In this document: positions 25,701 to 34,970 of the stretch, one piece after another
Layout: every line of letters begins with the position of its first letter
Position numbering within the stretch: the stretch's first letter is position 1
DNA from: a virus
Virus record (IMG/VR): IMGVR_UViG_3300008459_000024
Location: 1 to 64,000 of that record
Length of the DNA: 64,000 bases
Reading direction: 5' to 3' (one strand)
Notes under the pieces: generated by a model
The model's input: the letters and a program-made list of their open reading frames with translations, nothing else
Told to the model about the DNA's origin: nothing
Database searches by the model: none
Program-made: the position numbers and the translations under genes

Positions 25701-28350
25701 TAATGTCTCCAGATTGAGCCGAGTCTTGGAATGATAAAATCTGACCTGAAGGTAAAGAGCTAACTTTGTTTTTATCCAACACTAAAATCATAACACTATC
25801 TTTATGATTTTTAACATCTGGATTATTTGTATTAGGCAACCAGTTAACCCTAATTTGATTATATCCTTTTATATTTCCATCTCCAAAATTTGGTACGTTA
25901 TTATAATATTTTGACTTGGTGTTAAATAAATTATATAACTCAGCCGGAGGTAAGTTTAATGTGAAAAAATATCCGTTATTTGGTGCGGGACTCCATGGGA
26001 AACGTTTTAACGTTGCTTCCGCACCTTGTCCTGTTGATGAATATCCCGCCCATATTTGTCCAACATTAATTAATTCATCTCCAGTAAATCCATTATACGG
26101 ATTAGGACTTGTTACATCTATCAATATTGAGGTTTGTACGTCGTATACAGGAGCAGCAATTGACTCCGCTAAACCGTCTAATCCTGATAAATCAACACTT
26201 TGTGGGTCATCTTCAGTTTGGTCAATACCACCATATTCAGCCTGACAATTACATCGTTCACACCCATCATCAGTATATAACACTAAAGGTAATCCAATAT
26301 TAAGTAGTTTCTTTGACGCTTCTTTAATTCTGTCAGCATATACTAAAATTAATATAGCAAAAGCGGTAATTATTACACCTTTAGCAATTAACGTAATTGA
26401 CAATGCCACTTGAGGAACTGGAGACGCTAGAGCTGCACCCGCATCAATGTAAAATGACGCCGCCAGTCCTCCCAGATAAATGGAAAACGCAATAATAAAA
26501 GGATAAAAAATATTTGTTAATAAAAATGCCAATACGTGTAATATTAACATTACAGGTATAGTTAAAAACTTAAAGAAATCTAAGAAAAATGATATTATCA
26601 CAAATAAAACATCCACTCGATAAATTGCGTCGTTAGTTGGGAATGTGTTATAAGTCCCCTCACAATTAGAATCGGTAATCTTTTTAATGATTAATGTATT
26701 TCCAGCAAACCTGTTTGATTGGTACCTGTCAATTAATTGTGAGACAGTATATACTTTATTATATACCATTTCATAGAACGTATCCACACAATTAATAGCT
26801 TCGGTAGGATTTGCGTATTCATTCCAATCTAAACTGAATGCGTATGATGATTGTAATAAAAATAAATCAATCGGAACGTTATCAAAATCTATAGTATACG
26901 GATTATTTAAATCTTCAACATCAAATGTAAAAATATAAGTTCCTTCAGTTCTTAATGTTGTACCATTTAACTGAACACCATTAGGGTCGGTAATAACTAA
27001 ATTTTTTATGTTTTCAATGAATGAAAGTCTATATACAGTTTCGGATGGTAAATCAACATACACCGTTTGAGATAATACTCCTCCCTGTGGGTTTGAGGAT
27101 ATTGTTACCGTACTAACATTTGATTCTGAGTCAATCGGGTCCGTATCAGGTCCACTCCACCCTCTTTCTTTAATGTTTGGTAATAAGAAATAAGCCCTTT
27201 TAACTTCTTCAGATAACTGAGGTGATTGTAACCATTTAATTTTGAATCTATATTTACCTTTTGTTGGTACCCCTAAATCAGGATTATTACTAACTCTTTG
27301 TTGTCCATATTCATCAGTATAAACATAGTTTAAGTTCATAGGGACTTCTAATACCCATGTACCATCTATGTCTATTACCTTACCGTCATTATCTAATCTA
27401 TGTTCCTCTAATATTGGTCTACCATTGTCATCTGAGAATATTGTCTGTCGAATAGCAACAATTTGTCCAGGACCTGTGGTCATATCACATAACTGTCCCG
27501 CCTTTGATTTAACTTTACATTTTGAGCCTGAAAAAGAACTACCTATTTTTTTCTTATCATCAATAGAGATAAGTGACCCCATGAATATTGCGGTTGGTTG
27601 TAACTTAATATTTGCTATTGTCGATAAATCATAATCCGTTCTTGTAATAGAGTAATTACAAACTTCAGGTTCACCATAAAATGGTTCCACTTGTATTGTT
27701 TTGGTAACAGTTATGATTTGAGGTAATTCAGAGTAATTCTCAGAGAATTTGAATTTAGTCCCGTCCACTTGGTCTTCGGTAGCCAATCCCAATCTAATTA
27801 AATCTTGTGGAGTTAAAGAGAATTGTCCAATATCTGACAAATCAATCTGCATAAACAAATCATGTTGTCCCACAGGAACTCCAAAAATCATAAAGTCACC
27901 AGCGTCATTTGTCTTTACAGTATACTTGTAATATTTGTCATAAACTTCGACAACTGATTTGTCAATTAAAGCATCACTTCTTTCAGGAAAAGTTCCGACA
28001 GGTACGTGTGCCGAGTGAGATTGTGTATATGGTAATAAATTATACTTATAACCATCTTCGTTCACTGTAGTAAAATCTTTATAAGGATATAATACAGATA
28101 TGATTGAATTTGTTTCGTCTTGTTGTTCTAATGGTATAAAAATAGATATTCTAGCGTTTGGTAATCCAAACCCATTATTAACATAAACTCTACCGCAAAC
28201 AACGCCAAACGGAGCACAAGTACGTAAGTATTCTTGTTCAGGATTAATTGACATCGACAGGATTTCAAGTGAATCAAAATTTTGTTCTAATTTTACTTGT
28301 AATACCTTGTCTGTACCTAAATCTGACTTTATTCTAAATGAATTTGGCAT
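22771..28350 (-). CDS. Giant baseplate-associated protein with internal membrane-like helices (1859 aa)
   Basis: Residues about 45-80 (CGRVYVNNGFGLPNARISIF), then an NDAGDF/GVPVGQHDL block near residue 150, look like a carboxypeptidase-regulatory-like beta-sandwich. Residues about 575-673 hold several strongly hydrophobic stretches (DVLFVIISFFLDFFKFL, LILHVLAFLLTNIFYPF, then IYLGGLAASFYID and GVIITAFAILILVY), unusual for a virion protein. They are followed by a Cys cluster (CERCNCQ). The C-terminal two-thirds are soluble and beta-rich. The position right after gp6 in the gene order supports a baseplate role. The hydrophobic part may be a membrane-contacting or pore-forming element, or a buried core; function is not known. 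A TATTTATC motif lies 10 nt upstream. Confidence 0.6.
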   Translation of the reverse strand: MPNSFRIKSDLGTDKVLQVKLEQNFDSLEILSMSINPEQEYLRTCAPFGVVCGRVYVNNGFGLPNARISIFIPLEQQDETNSIISVLYPYKDFTTVNEDGYKYNLLPYTQSHSAHVPVGTFPERSDALIDKSVVEVYDKYYKYTVKTNDAGDFMIFGVPVGQHDLFMQIDLSDIGQFSLTPQDLIRLGLATEDQVDGTKFKFSENYSELPQIITVTKTIQVEPFYGEPEVCNYSITRTDYDLSTIANIKLQPTAIFMGSLISIDDKKKIGSSFSGSKCKVKSKAGQLCDMTTGPGQIVAIRQTIFSDDNGRPILEEHRLDNDGKVIDIDGTWVLEVPMNLNYVYTDEYGQQRVSNNPDLGVPTKGKYRFKIKWLQSPQLSEEVKRAYFLLPNIKERGWSGPDTDPIDSESNVSTVTISSNPQGGVLSQTVYVDLPSETVYRLSFIENIKNLVITDPNGVQLNGTTLRTEGTYIFTFDVEDLNNPYTIDFDNVPIDLFLLQSSYAFSLDWNEYANPTEAINCVDTFYEMVYNKVYTVSQLIDRYQSNRFAGNTLIIKKITDSNCEGTYNTFPTNDAIYRVDVLFVIISFFLDFFKFLTIPVMLILHVLAFLLTNIFYPFIIAFSIYLGGLAASFYIDAGAALASPVPQVALSITLIAKGVIITAFAILILVYADRIKEASKKLLNIGLPLVLYTDDGCERCNCQAEYGGIDQTEDDPQSVDLSGLDGLAESIAAPVYDVQTSILIDVTSPNPYNGFTGDELINVGQIWAGYSSTGQGAEATLKRFPWSPAPNNGYFFTLNLPPAELYNLFNTKSKYYNNVPNFGDGNIKGYNQIRVNWLPNTNNPDVKNHKDSVMILVLDKNKVSSLPSGQILSFQDSAQSGDINFGVKTGDITTPSQITVNYSNPDDFGATTLSTTYTIPIEYTSGNTTNVDNPFPADVEYFQVITGMTIGDFASIAPADANEFSYGVRYLQRLNGIDIGYRNLRYYRLDLGESEYPCYSCWYGYQGSAVKYAGESPLFDENNIEGSAIKNYDDYGIVILMRGVDPNSPRIPQQIDLSRIFGVDDYQWNSNYVVSGNFKMNIPIQSTNDSMRPASHLVNTNTNVLDKNVFFQSYSFNYNQFDNDGETLLPAYYSDIDDGGINVTYLPGTNTVFDDGGTSNVYTQTIAGELYIDSSDICSNSITNPLNNYVNAFTRYFALPYYPSGYHALNCGDAIGAKCFYNMYPNTCPDNGGRNITGYYGGENVAGASIMSMRLMNGGDEDGAHDFYNRDTPYENGKYGSPAYISTSYLKRIGSPTFTFDPWQLTSQRQVFRSDRLPTSTNVQSNEGKNYYFLHQNSTFAIFKISDAGAQQALINVTNTPTTNNESTQYFFGSNPVIESLSDCSKAVPLECYDVDADGQPIIKPNCDQLMDPSGKEKYFLKGNGCYNLVSKPFKTIPKDIKSVVEWITRLKMNLAACFEIISHTFNNQYVNGTLYTYPFRNVRVFDSNNEPYSLYCKDLVILHPSNNFYYRSSPFSTTSLTNINDGYFIGKTNSFGEDGVGNKKYLGAPTTILDLGPRDSFLQELVYSDDYDGYIVAKLKATSYQEINDILNIFILSRLINTSFLQQLIPISDDPNEGQSDPTIKALFSNTRWREDGVTLIPGFVDGDYSQMIAINSEFGIQEFSPESYNASSLYFSNANEFPYFGLFMKGNNQDRDYITPRRTIWNENTPIPPSQYDFTNIPVKSQEVPYYLWHFTGLNGTDPDTIFGTQSNNYATTYPDSSGDFSSRFFSFKYQELDRINPSSRYVQVDGNNSFYYKGYIINYDSAGNPTEVKPANNYSQTVLSNSPYHFYFGLKKGASALDKFFIKYVDTNITIE

Positions 28351-28360
28351 TCTCTTTTTT

Positions 28361-28368
28361 GATAAATA
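28361..28368 (-). promoter_or_regulatory. TATTTATC motif, candidate late promoter
   Basis: Sense TATTTATC, then 10 purine-rich nt (AAAAAAGAGA), then the ATG at 28350. Confidence 0.45.
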
Positions 28369-28400
28369 GTTTAGACACTAATTTCAAAAAATAAATAATC

Positions 28401-30236
28401 TTAACTGAAATTGGTTGTAGACAAATTCTTAACTCTAATTTGAATATCCGTATTTGGATACCTAACTTGATAAATTTGATTAGGTTCCGCAAAAAGAGTA
28501 TCGTCAATTAATTGAATCTCTTTTGTTGACTCTGAAGAATATCGTTGGGACGTTTGAGCTGAAGAATATAACCCCCCTACTTTATTATAAACTTTCAAGT
28601 CAGATATTGTAATCACCCCATTCTCTTGTTGTATAATTCTTCTTATCTCAGAAATGAAAACATTACCCCCCATATTTTGATTCGCAGGACTCATGTAATT
28701 AGAAATTAAATTAACAACATTTGTTATAACTGTACCCTGATTTTGAGTTGCGTCAAGTACTAAAGATATATCAAATGACACATCAATAACGTTTGCGGAA
28801 CTAATAAAAATATAATCATTCATCATTCTATAATTTGACAAATAATTAGATAAATTAGTTTTTAAGGTATTTGAAACCACGCTAGTTAATTTACCATTAA
28901 CGTCGTAAGATAATAAATTAATTTTAATTTTATTATCCTCTTCAGTTATTGCAACTTTAGCAGGTGCTCCAAATTGTGAAGGCATTTTTCTAATTAATGT
29001 TTCGTAGTCATTAATCGTAACCGCTCTGTTTTGAGCCGAAAAGTTAAATGAAACTAAATTTCTAACTTCCTCAATTGAAGGAACACTCGCACCTCCAATC
29101 GCAGCGGTCACGTTATTACAAGTTAACGAATTAATTACTTGTTGCCTAACATTTGCAGAACTACCATTCACCGCAAAACTTACAGTTCCGACTTGGTTGA
29201 TGACATTGACCCCAACATTAGTTCCTAACCCCCCACCAATTCTATACTGAATAAATAACGTACTATTAGGTTTTAATACTGAACCTAAACTATAATTGTT
29301 TTGGTATTTAGATAAATCTAATGGTGTTCCATTTGCAGCAAATTCTCTTAATAATTCATCTGTAGACGTATTACCTCCACCAAAAGTAACCTTCATAAAT
29401 CCTTGTGGTGTAAACTCGGTAATAAAACGACTACTTGTTTGAACATATTTCCCAACTTTAATTCCAGGAGTATCACTTGGTTTTGTAGGGTCCTCAATAA
29501 AAATTCTATCTTGAGCCAAAGCTTCAACTTCATACCATCTGTTAGCCGAACCTAAAAACTCTTGTACCGATGGAACATTAGTATACGTTGTACCATCTTT
29601 TAATAAAACACTTGTAACTCCTAAAACATTTTTTTCAGGTAAGAATAATTCTAAAAATGGTCTTGAGTCAGCTTGATTAATTACCTTTTTAAATACTTTT
29701 GTAATACCATTAACAACAGGCTCACGTTTAACAATTGTATAATTAACCAACTGATTATTTACAAAATTTGGTATAACTTTTCTATTCGGATAACCCTCGT
29801 TGTTGAATCTTGAAGTGAAGTCAATGTCATACAATGTTTCAAATACCTGTCCAGCACCGATTACCTGACTACCTCTTCTTAATATACCACAATAAGTTAA
29901 GTCTTCTTTATCCCCAAAGGCAGGTACTGTAATTGAAAAATCAACAAGAGCAACTGACGGTCTTTGACCCGGAATCTTTAGTCCATATGTTCGAGCAATA
30001 TTATAGATTGATGACCTTTGTTGGGCATATTGTAATACAGTTTCTTGTAAACTTCTGTCAATGTGATAATGAAGGTTGTCCGTAACCGCTGCGTTTAAAT
30101 CTAAAAACACCGAGAATACCGAAGCGTCATTAACGTTCTGTATTAAATCAGGATAATAAGTTCTTACAAAATTTATAAGTTCTTGTCTTATTGACTGAAA
30201 GTCTCTTGTGGTATATGAAATTTGTTTATTAGCCAT
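28401..30236 (-). CDS. 6: Baseplate wedge protein gp6-like (baseplate J family)
   Basis: 611 aa. The N-terminus (YTTRDFQSIRQELINFVR, then PDLIQNVNDASVFSVFLDLNA and HYHIDRSLQETVLQYAQ) is the typical start of T4 gp6/baseplate-J wedge proteins, including the D-x-aS-x-x-s-vf-lDl block. The central region has the usual gp6-type beta-domain, and the C-terminal part includes NDYETLIRKMP, common to baseplate-J proteins that form the ring around the hub. T4 gp6 is 660 aa, so the size fits. It starts 1 nt after the gp25 stop, as in many myoviruses where gp25 and gp6 are adjacent. Confidence 0.88.
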   Translation of the reverse strand: MANKQISYTTRDFQSIRQELINFVRTYYPDLIQNVNDASVFSVFLDLNAAVTDNLHYHIDRSLQETVLQYAQQRSSIYNIARTYGLKIPGQRPSVALVDFSITVPAFGDKEDLTYCGILRRGSQVIGAGQVFETLYDIDFTSRFNNEGYPNRKVIPNFVNNQLVNYTIVKREPVVNGITKVFKKVINQADSRPFLELFLPEKNVLGVTSVLLKDGTTYTNVPSVQEFLGSANRWYEVEALAQDRIFIEDPTKPSDTPGIKVGKYVQTSSRFITEFTPQGFMKVTFGGGNTSTDELLREFAANGTPLDLSKYQNNYSLGSVLKPNSTLFIQYRIGGGLGTNVGVNVINQVGTVSFAVNGSSANVRQQVINSLTCNNVTAAIGGASVPSIEEVRNLVSFNFSAQNRAVTINDYETLIRKMPSQFGAPAKVAITEEDNKIKINLLSYDVNGKLTSVVSNTLKTNLSNYLSNYRMMNDYIFISSANVIDVSFDISLVLDATQNQGTVITNVVNLISNYMSPANQNMGGNVFISEIRRIIQQENGVITISDLKVYNKVGGLYSSAQTSQRYSSESTKEIQLIDDTLFAEPNQIYQVRYPNTDIQIRVKNLSTTNFS

Positions 30237-30237
30237 C

Positions 30238-30696
30238 TTATATATTAATTATTACAAAATCTTTTGAGTTAAAGACATCTGAGGTTATTGAGTAATCTAT
30301 CCTAACTTTAGCGGTATATTCTCTTGTTGCCATCCCTGGTAAATCGTAAGTATTGTTTTCAACATTACCATTAGTTGTAACATCAGTCCCTTCTTCAGTT
30401 GCAATGGCAGTAACACTTATTGATGTAACTAACAGATTTGGAATATACTTTTCAACAGAATCTTTAATCTCTAATTCAATATCATTAAATGTTGGTCCAT
30501 CCAATGGTTCAAAAATATACTCATATAAACGAGTTCCAAAATCAGGTAAAAAATATCTTGAACCTTTTCTAGTTAAAAGTAAGTGTATCAAACTACTCCT
30601 AATTTCTTCATTAGTGTAATCTGACAAGTCAAGGTACTTACCATCAAAAGAATCTCTAAAAGGGAAATTTATACCGTATGTAACTCCGTTAGCCAT
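30238..30696 (-). CDS. 25: Baseplate wedge protein gp25-like
   Basis: I take MANGVTYGINFPF at 30696 as the start (152 aa) rather than an ATG 21 nt upstream, because a TATTTATA motif lies 4 nt before it, as at other structural genes. The core matches GPW/gp25: SDYTNEEIRSSLIHLLLTRKGSRYFLPDFG in overlapping pieces, then LYEYIFEP and EIKDSVEKYIPNL. In T4 gp25 joins the sheath to the gp6 ring. It is immediately upstream of gp6. Confidence 0.88.
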   Translation of the reverse strand: MANGVTYGINFPFRDSFDGKYLDLSDYTNEEIRSSLIHLLLTRKGSRYFLPDFGTRLYEYIFEPLDGPTFNDIELEIKDSVEKYIPNLLVTSISVTAIATEEGTDVTTNGNVENNTYDLPGMATREYTAKVRIDYSITSDVFNSKDFVIINI

Positions 30697-30700
30697 ATGA

Positions 30701-30708
30701 TATAAATA
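30701..30708 (-). promoter_or_regulatory. TATTTATA motif, candidate late promoter; fixes gp25 start
   Basis: Sense TATTTATA with 4 nt before the ATG at 30696. The longer-frame ATG at 30717 would place the motif inside the coding region. Confidence 0.45.
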
Positions 30709-30748
30709 TAATGTCACATTTTTTTCAGTAAATCACTTATAAAATAAA

Positions 30749-30770
30749 AAATCCCGACGAATCGGGATTT
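30749..30770 (-). terminator. Rho-independent terminator after nrdA
   Basis: Nine-bp perfect stem AAATCCCGA / TCGGGATTT with a 4-nt loop, followed on the minus strand by a T-rich run (TTTTTATTTTAT type). It lies 5 nt after the nrdA stop and separates the replication/nucleotide operon from gp25. Confidence 0.85.
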
Positions 30771-30774
30771 AAAT

Positions 30775-33207
30775 TTAAGATGAACATCCAAAACAATCAA
30801 AATCACTATTCTCAGGTTTTGGAGGTAAATTCATATAACTGTAATCTACCTTTGGCGGTTCAGGTGTTGGTTTTGGCTGGTTGATTTTTGAAACGTCGAC
30901 AGCCAAATGTTTTGCACCAGTTGAAATCGCCTTTGTTCTAACGTAGTAACAAAGTGTTTTCAATCCTTTTTCCCATCCATAGAAGTGAGAAGATGAAATC
31001 TTTGACAATGTTGGGTTACCCATATAAATGTTCATTGATTGTGATTGGTCAATGAATGGTGCTCTATCCGCAGCCATTTCAATCAACGATTTCTGAGAAA
31101 TTTCCCAAATTGTTTTATACTTCTGAATCAAATGTTCAGTTCTTTTAACTTTTGAGTTGTATTTTTTATCCTCTTGGTCCAAGTAATTATTAAAATTAAC
31201 ATTCTGAATTGACCCTTCGTTCATAATAATTTCATTCTTTAAATCTTCTGACCAAATTCCAATTTTTTCAAAATCGTTAATCAAGTATTTGTTAACAATC
31301 ATAATTTCACCACCAACAACACGACGGTTAAAAATTGCTGAATGAGCAGGTTCTGTCATTTCATATGAACCTGTAATCTTAGCAGAAGATGCCACAGGCA
31401 TTTGAGCCGCGAATAAAGAATTACAAACACCATATTTTTCAACATTTTGTTTTAGAATACCCCAAGGCCATCTTCCTGATAACTCATCTTCCTTTAATCC
31501 CCACATATCAAATTGGAAATTACCTTGTGACATAGGAGAACCTTCAAAGTGTGAGTAAGGTTTGTATTTACCGTCCATACACAATCTATTACTTTCAGTA
31601 ATTGCCGCGAAATAGATTGTTTCAAAAATTTCTTTATTCAACTTACGAGCGTCATCTGATGTAAAGATATAGTCCATTAAATAGAATACATCCGCAAGTC
31701 CTTGTGTACCGATTGCAATTGCTCTTTGAGCCAATCCACCAATTCTACCCTTTTCAGTTGAGTAGTTGTTAATATCAATAACTTTGTTCAACGCTCTTAC
31801 CACCTTACGAGTTTCTTCGTATAAAAGTTTGTGGTCAAATTCACCATCCTTAACAAAGTTTTTCAATACCATAGATGATAAGGTGCAAATTGCTGTAGTA
31901 TCTTCATCGGTATATTGATAAATCTCATTACAAAGATTTGATTGTTTAATTACCCCAATGTTTTGGTGATTAGTTTTCTTATTAGCATTGTCTTTAGAAC
32001 ATAGGTATGGAACTCCTGTTTCAATTTGGGATTCAATGATTTTATTCCAAATGTCCTGAGCTTTAACTTTTTTACCGATTCCTAATTCAACCGCCTTGTT
32101 ATAGTTTGACTCATATTCATCACCATAACATTCTTGTAATGCCTTAATCCCTGACTTCTTAATGTCATTAGGACAGAACAAATACCAATCGTCATTGTTC
32201 TTAACCGCTCTCATAAAATTATCAGGAATCCAAAGTGCGGTAAACAAATCTCTTGCCCTTAATTCTTCAGCACCTGTATTCTTTTTAATCTCCAATAAAT
32301 CGAAGATATCTTTGTGCCAAGGTTCCAAGTAAATCGCCGCAGAACCAGGTCTTCTTCCTTGTTGGTTAAAGAAACGAAGTGACTCATTAACAATCTTTAG
32401 ATATTTCAATAATCCACCGGCATATCCGCCTGATGAATTAATACGACTTTCTTTACTACGAATATTTGACATACAAAGTCCAATACCTGCAGCGTCAGAT
32501 GAATAGGTTGAGATATCTCTCATTGTATCCAAAAGACCTTCACGTGAATCCTCATCATTGTATTTTAACACACAAGATGCAAGTTGTGGAGTCTTTGTCC
32601 CAGCATTAATCATGATTGGAGTCGCAGGAGATATAAGTTGCGATGATAAAGACTTATAGTATTCCACAGCCTCCTCAAATGATTTTGTCACCCACAAAGC
32701 CACACGCATATACATGTGTTGTGGTCTTTCAATTACTTTACCTGTTGGTTCTTTTAAAAGATACATCTCTTGTAATGACCTCCAAGCAAAATAGTCAAAA
32801 TTATAATCATTATCGTGATTAATAACTGCGTCGATATTACTTGGTCCGTATTCTTCAATTGTTTCCATTAACTTATCGTTAATGACACCATCAACATGTA
32901 ATGTGTGCATTACATTAGAAAAACTTTCATCAGTTTCTTTGTGATAAGATGAAATAGCAACTGACGACGCCAAACGGGAATAGTCATGGTGACTACCTGT
33001 AAACGCCGCAGCTATTTCATAAATTAGCTTATCTAATTCTTTGGTTGTGATAATACCCTCAGTCGGAACTGAGGTTATTACCTTGATGAATATTTCGTCA
33101 GAATTAACATTCAAACCTTTTGAGGCTCTTTTAATTCTGTTATAAATTTTTTGTGGGTTAAACGACGCATCGTCTCCACTACGTTTTTTAATTCTAAGTG
33201 ACATCAT
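30775..33207 (-). CDS. nrdA: Class Ia ribonucleotide reductase, large subunit
   Basis: 810 aa (second Met at 33204 is an equal start). It reduces ribonucleoside diphosphates to supply dNTPs. N-terminal ATP-cone about residues 1-95. Catalytic residues visible: C212 (LASCVL) and C441 (AICTLSSM) redox pair; thiyl-radical C426 with N424 and E428 (SNLCNEI); YY at 754-755 (CYYVRT) for radical transfer; C-terminal C805-x2-C808 shuttle pair. The set is complete, so the enzyme is probably active. It lies 19 nt downstream of nrdB and ends in a terminator. No TATTTAT motif precedes it, fitting earlier expression. Confidence 0.96.
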   Translation of the reverse strand: MMSLRIKKRSGDDASFNPQKIYNRIKRASKGLNVNSDEIFIKVITSVPTEGIITTKELDKLIYEIAAAFTGSHHDYSRLASSVAISSYHKETDESFSNVMHTLHVDGVINDKLMETIEEYGPSNIDAVINHDNDYNFDYFAWRSLQEMYLLKEPTGKVIERPQHMYMRVALWVTKSFEEAVEYYKSLSSQLISPATPIMINAGTKTPQLASCVLKYNDEDSREGLLDTMRDISTYSSDAAGIGLCMSNIRSKESRINSSGGYAGGLLKYLKIVNESLRFFNQQGRRPGSAAIYLEPWHKDIFDLLEIKKNTGAEELRARDLFTALWIPDNFMRAVKNNDDWYLFCPNDIKKSGIKALQECYGDEYESNYNKAVELGIGKKVKAQDIWNKIIESQIETGVPYLCSKDNANKKTNHQNIGVIKQSNLCNEIYQYTDEDTTAICTLSSMVLKNFVKDGEFDHKLLYEETRKVVRALNKVIDINNYSTEKGRIGGLAQRAIAIGTQGLADVFYLMDYIFTSDDARKLNKEIFETIYFAAITESNRLCMDGKYKPYSHFEGSPMSQGNFQFDMWGLKEDELSGRWPWGILKQNVEKYGVCNSLFAAQMPVASSAKITGSYEMTEPAHSAIFNRRVVGGEIMIVNKYLINDFEKIGIWSEDLKNEIIMNEGSIQNVNFNNYLDQEDKKYNSKVKRTEHLIQKYKTIWEISQKSLIEMAADRAPFIDQSQSMNIYMGNPTLSKISSSHFYGWEKGLKTLCYYVRTKAISTGAKHLAVDVSKINQPKPTPEPPKVDYSYMNLPPKPENSDFDCFGCSS

Positions 33208-33226
33208 AGTTTATAAAGATAGTAAA

Positions 33227-34177
33227 TTAAAAGTCATCAGTAAATGAGAGGGACTCATTTAATTTTGCTTTTTGATATTCAACTGTTCTTGACTCAAAGA
33301 AATTACCTTTTGTTTCAACGGCAATTTGTTCCATAAATTTGAATGGTTGTTCTACATTAAATTGTTTCTTACATCCCAATTTAACAAGTAACCCATCAAC
33401 CACAAACTCCAAGTATTGTTTCATCAAATTTTGGTTCATACCAATAAGTGAAACAGGTAATGATTCAGTAATAAATTCTTTTTCTATCTCAAGTGCCGAT
33501 AAAAGAATCTCTTTAATTCTTTTTTCACTCGGTTTGTTCTCAACGTGATTATTCAATAAATGAATTGCAAAGTCACAATGTAAGTTTTCATCTTTAAAAA
33601 TCAAAGAATTTGCATTACATAATCCTTGCATAATTCCACGAGATTTCAACCAAAAGATTGAACAAAATGAACCTGAGAAGAAGATACCTTCAACCGCGGC
33701 AAATGCCACAAGTCTCTCTTGGAAGGATGCGTTTTCAATCCAATCCAAAGCCCATTTAGCCTTCTTTTGAACCGCAGGTAAGTTATCCAATGCCGTAAAA
33801 CATTTGTTCTTTTCTTCTTCGTTTGAGATGTAGGTATCAATCAATAATGAGTACATTAGTGAGTGAATGTTTTCCATCGCAAGTTGCATTCCGTAGAAAA
33901 ACTTAGCTTCAGGGTATTGTACTTCTCTGTAGAAGTTTTCTGCCAAATTCTCGTTTACAATACCATCAGATGCCGCAAAAAATGACAATACATTTTTAAC
34001 AAAATACTGCTCATTTTCTGAAAGATTTTCCCAATCTCTAATATCACCACTTAAATCAACTTCTTCTGCGGTCCAAAATGCCGCTTGGTGCATTTTGTAA
34101 TATTCCCATATATCATTGTATTGAATGGGGAAAATCACAAATCTGTTCGGATTCATTTCTAAAATTTTTTCTTTCAT
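33227..34177 (-). CDS. nrdB: Class Ia ribonucleotide reductase, small (radical) subunit
   Basis: 316 aa. Diiron ligands and radical Tyr are visible: D71 ([10 protein letters not shown]), E102 and H105 with Y109 ([10 protein letters not shown]), E162 (AVEGIFF), and E196 with H199 (KDENLHCDF). The ENIH-x-x-MY and WTAEEVDLS blocks are closer to the eukaryote-like R2 pattern than to E. coli NrdB. The C-terminus (ESLSFTDDF) ends in acidic and aromatic residues as needed to bind NrdA. It sits between the homing endonuclease and nrdA. The gene is uninterrupted: no intron is seen, unlike T4 nrdB. Confidence 0.95.
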   Translation of the reverse strand: MKEKILEMNPNRFVIFPIQYNDIWEYYKMHQAAFWTAEEVDLSGDIRDWENLSENEQYFVKNVLSFFAASDGIVNENLAENFYREVQYPEAKFFYGMQLAMENIHSLMYSLLIDTYISNEEEKNKCFTALDNLPAVQKKAKWALDWIENASFQERLVAFAAVEGIFFSGSFCSIFWLKSRGIMQGLCNANSLIFKDENLHCDFAIHLLNNHVENKPSEKRIKEILLSALEIEKEFITESLPVSLIGMNQNLMKQYLEFVVDGLLVKLGCKKQFNVEQPFKFMEQIAVETKGNFFESRTVEYQKAKLNESLSFTDDF

Positions 34178-34190
34178 TTTTTTTATTTTT

Positions 34191-34919
34191 TTAATTATTC
34201 ACATACTCCCAAAAAAAACCACCACACGAATTTCTAACTCCTTTACAAACTGAAACAATATTACCTTTATTTTTAATATTATTTTTTTTAGAAGCAATTT
34301 CTAACGATGGATATATTTCTAAAACTTTTTTTGTTTTTAAACATATTTTTTTTACTTTTCTAACATTTTTTGCAGGTTTCCCTTTTAAGTAACTATTCTG
34401 ACTAAGTTTTAATTTATGTTCTTTTGTTAATTTTTTCCCAATCAAAGAATTACTTATATTTTTTTTAGTTTGTTGAGTTCTTTTTTTCCCCTTACCGGAT
34501 TTTCCAATTTTTTCTTTATGTTCGTCAGACAATTTTTTACCTTTCCAATAATTATGTTTCCCTTTATTACTTTTTGATATTTTTTTTTTAGTCTCCTCAC
34601 TCGGAACATAATTAAGATTTGACTCACCTCCATCGGTTAAATTAAGCAATTGATTATTTTTTTTATAATTTTTTATCCAATAAATTTCTTTTTCAACCCA
34701 TTCATTATCATTTGTTTCTTCAATTACTCTTATTCCAGGGATTTTATTTTCTTTTAACATTTTTATTATCCACAAATATAGAGGTCTTTTGACATTTTTT
34801 TTACTTAAATAAATGTGTTGTCGTAACCTTTCATTTATACTTTTTTTTGTTTTTCCAACATACCTTATTATATCAGGTTTGTCTGGATGAAAAATTCCAT
34901 AAATCACAATTGTTTCCAT
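34191..34919 (-). CDS. Free-standing GIY-YIG homing endonuclease
   Basis: 242 aa. The catalytic module is at residues about 1-95: VIYGIF and IRYVGKTK form the GIY-YIG pair, ERLRQH supplies the conserved Arg, VEKEIYWI supplies the Glu, and LLNLTDGGE the Asn-containing end. Tandem NUMOD3-like DNA-binding motifs follow ([41 protein letters not shown]), and a C-terminal NUMOD1-like block ([15 protein letters not shown]). It is very Lys-rich and AT-rich in coding sequence compared with its neighbours, a sign of independent mobility. It is inserted between the helicase and nrdB genes with its own TATTTATT motif. Most like T4 Seg-type elements. Confidence 0.92.
   Translation of the reverse strand: METIVIYGIFHPDKPDIIRYVGKTKKSINERLRQHIYLSKKNVKRPLYLWIIKMLKENKIPGIRVIEETNDNEWVEKEIYWIKNYKKNNQLLNLTDGGESNLNYVPSEETKKKISKSNKGKHNYWKGKKLSDEHKEKIGKSGKGKKRTQQTKKNISNSLIGKKLTKEHKLKLSQNSYLKGKPAKNVRKVKKICLKTKKVLEIYPSLEIASKKNNIKNKGNIVSVCKGVRNSCGGFFWEYVNN
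34191..34919 (-). mobile_element. Homing-endonuclease gene insertion between helicase gene and nrdB
   Basis: The stretch interrupts an otherwise compact operon. It has a Lys-rich, poly-T/poly-A biased composition and carries its own start motif. Exact ends of the inserted segment cannot be set without an uninterrupted relative; the target is probably in the flanking helicase or nrdB gene. Confidence 0.6.
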
Positions 34920-34922
34920 ATT

Positions 34923-34930
34923 AATAAATA
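34923..34930 (-). promoter_or_regulatory. TATTTATT motif before the homing endonuclease
   Basis: Sense TATTTATT with 3 nt before the ATG at 34919. It is the only such start motif seen within the replication operon. Confidence 0.42.
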
Positions 34931-34970
34931 TCTGAATATTTTTAATATGACTAATTTATTTAAGTTTTCT

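Noticed and set aside
25916-26303. Plus-strand frames inside the 1859-aa baseplate gene
   Set aside because: Antisense shadows of a long, well-supported gene, with no start context or motif.
33227-34919. Group I intron or intein in nrdB
   Set aside because: nrdB reads uninterrupted with all ligands, and the homing endonuclease is outside the gene; no splicing motifs seen in NrdA or NrdB.
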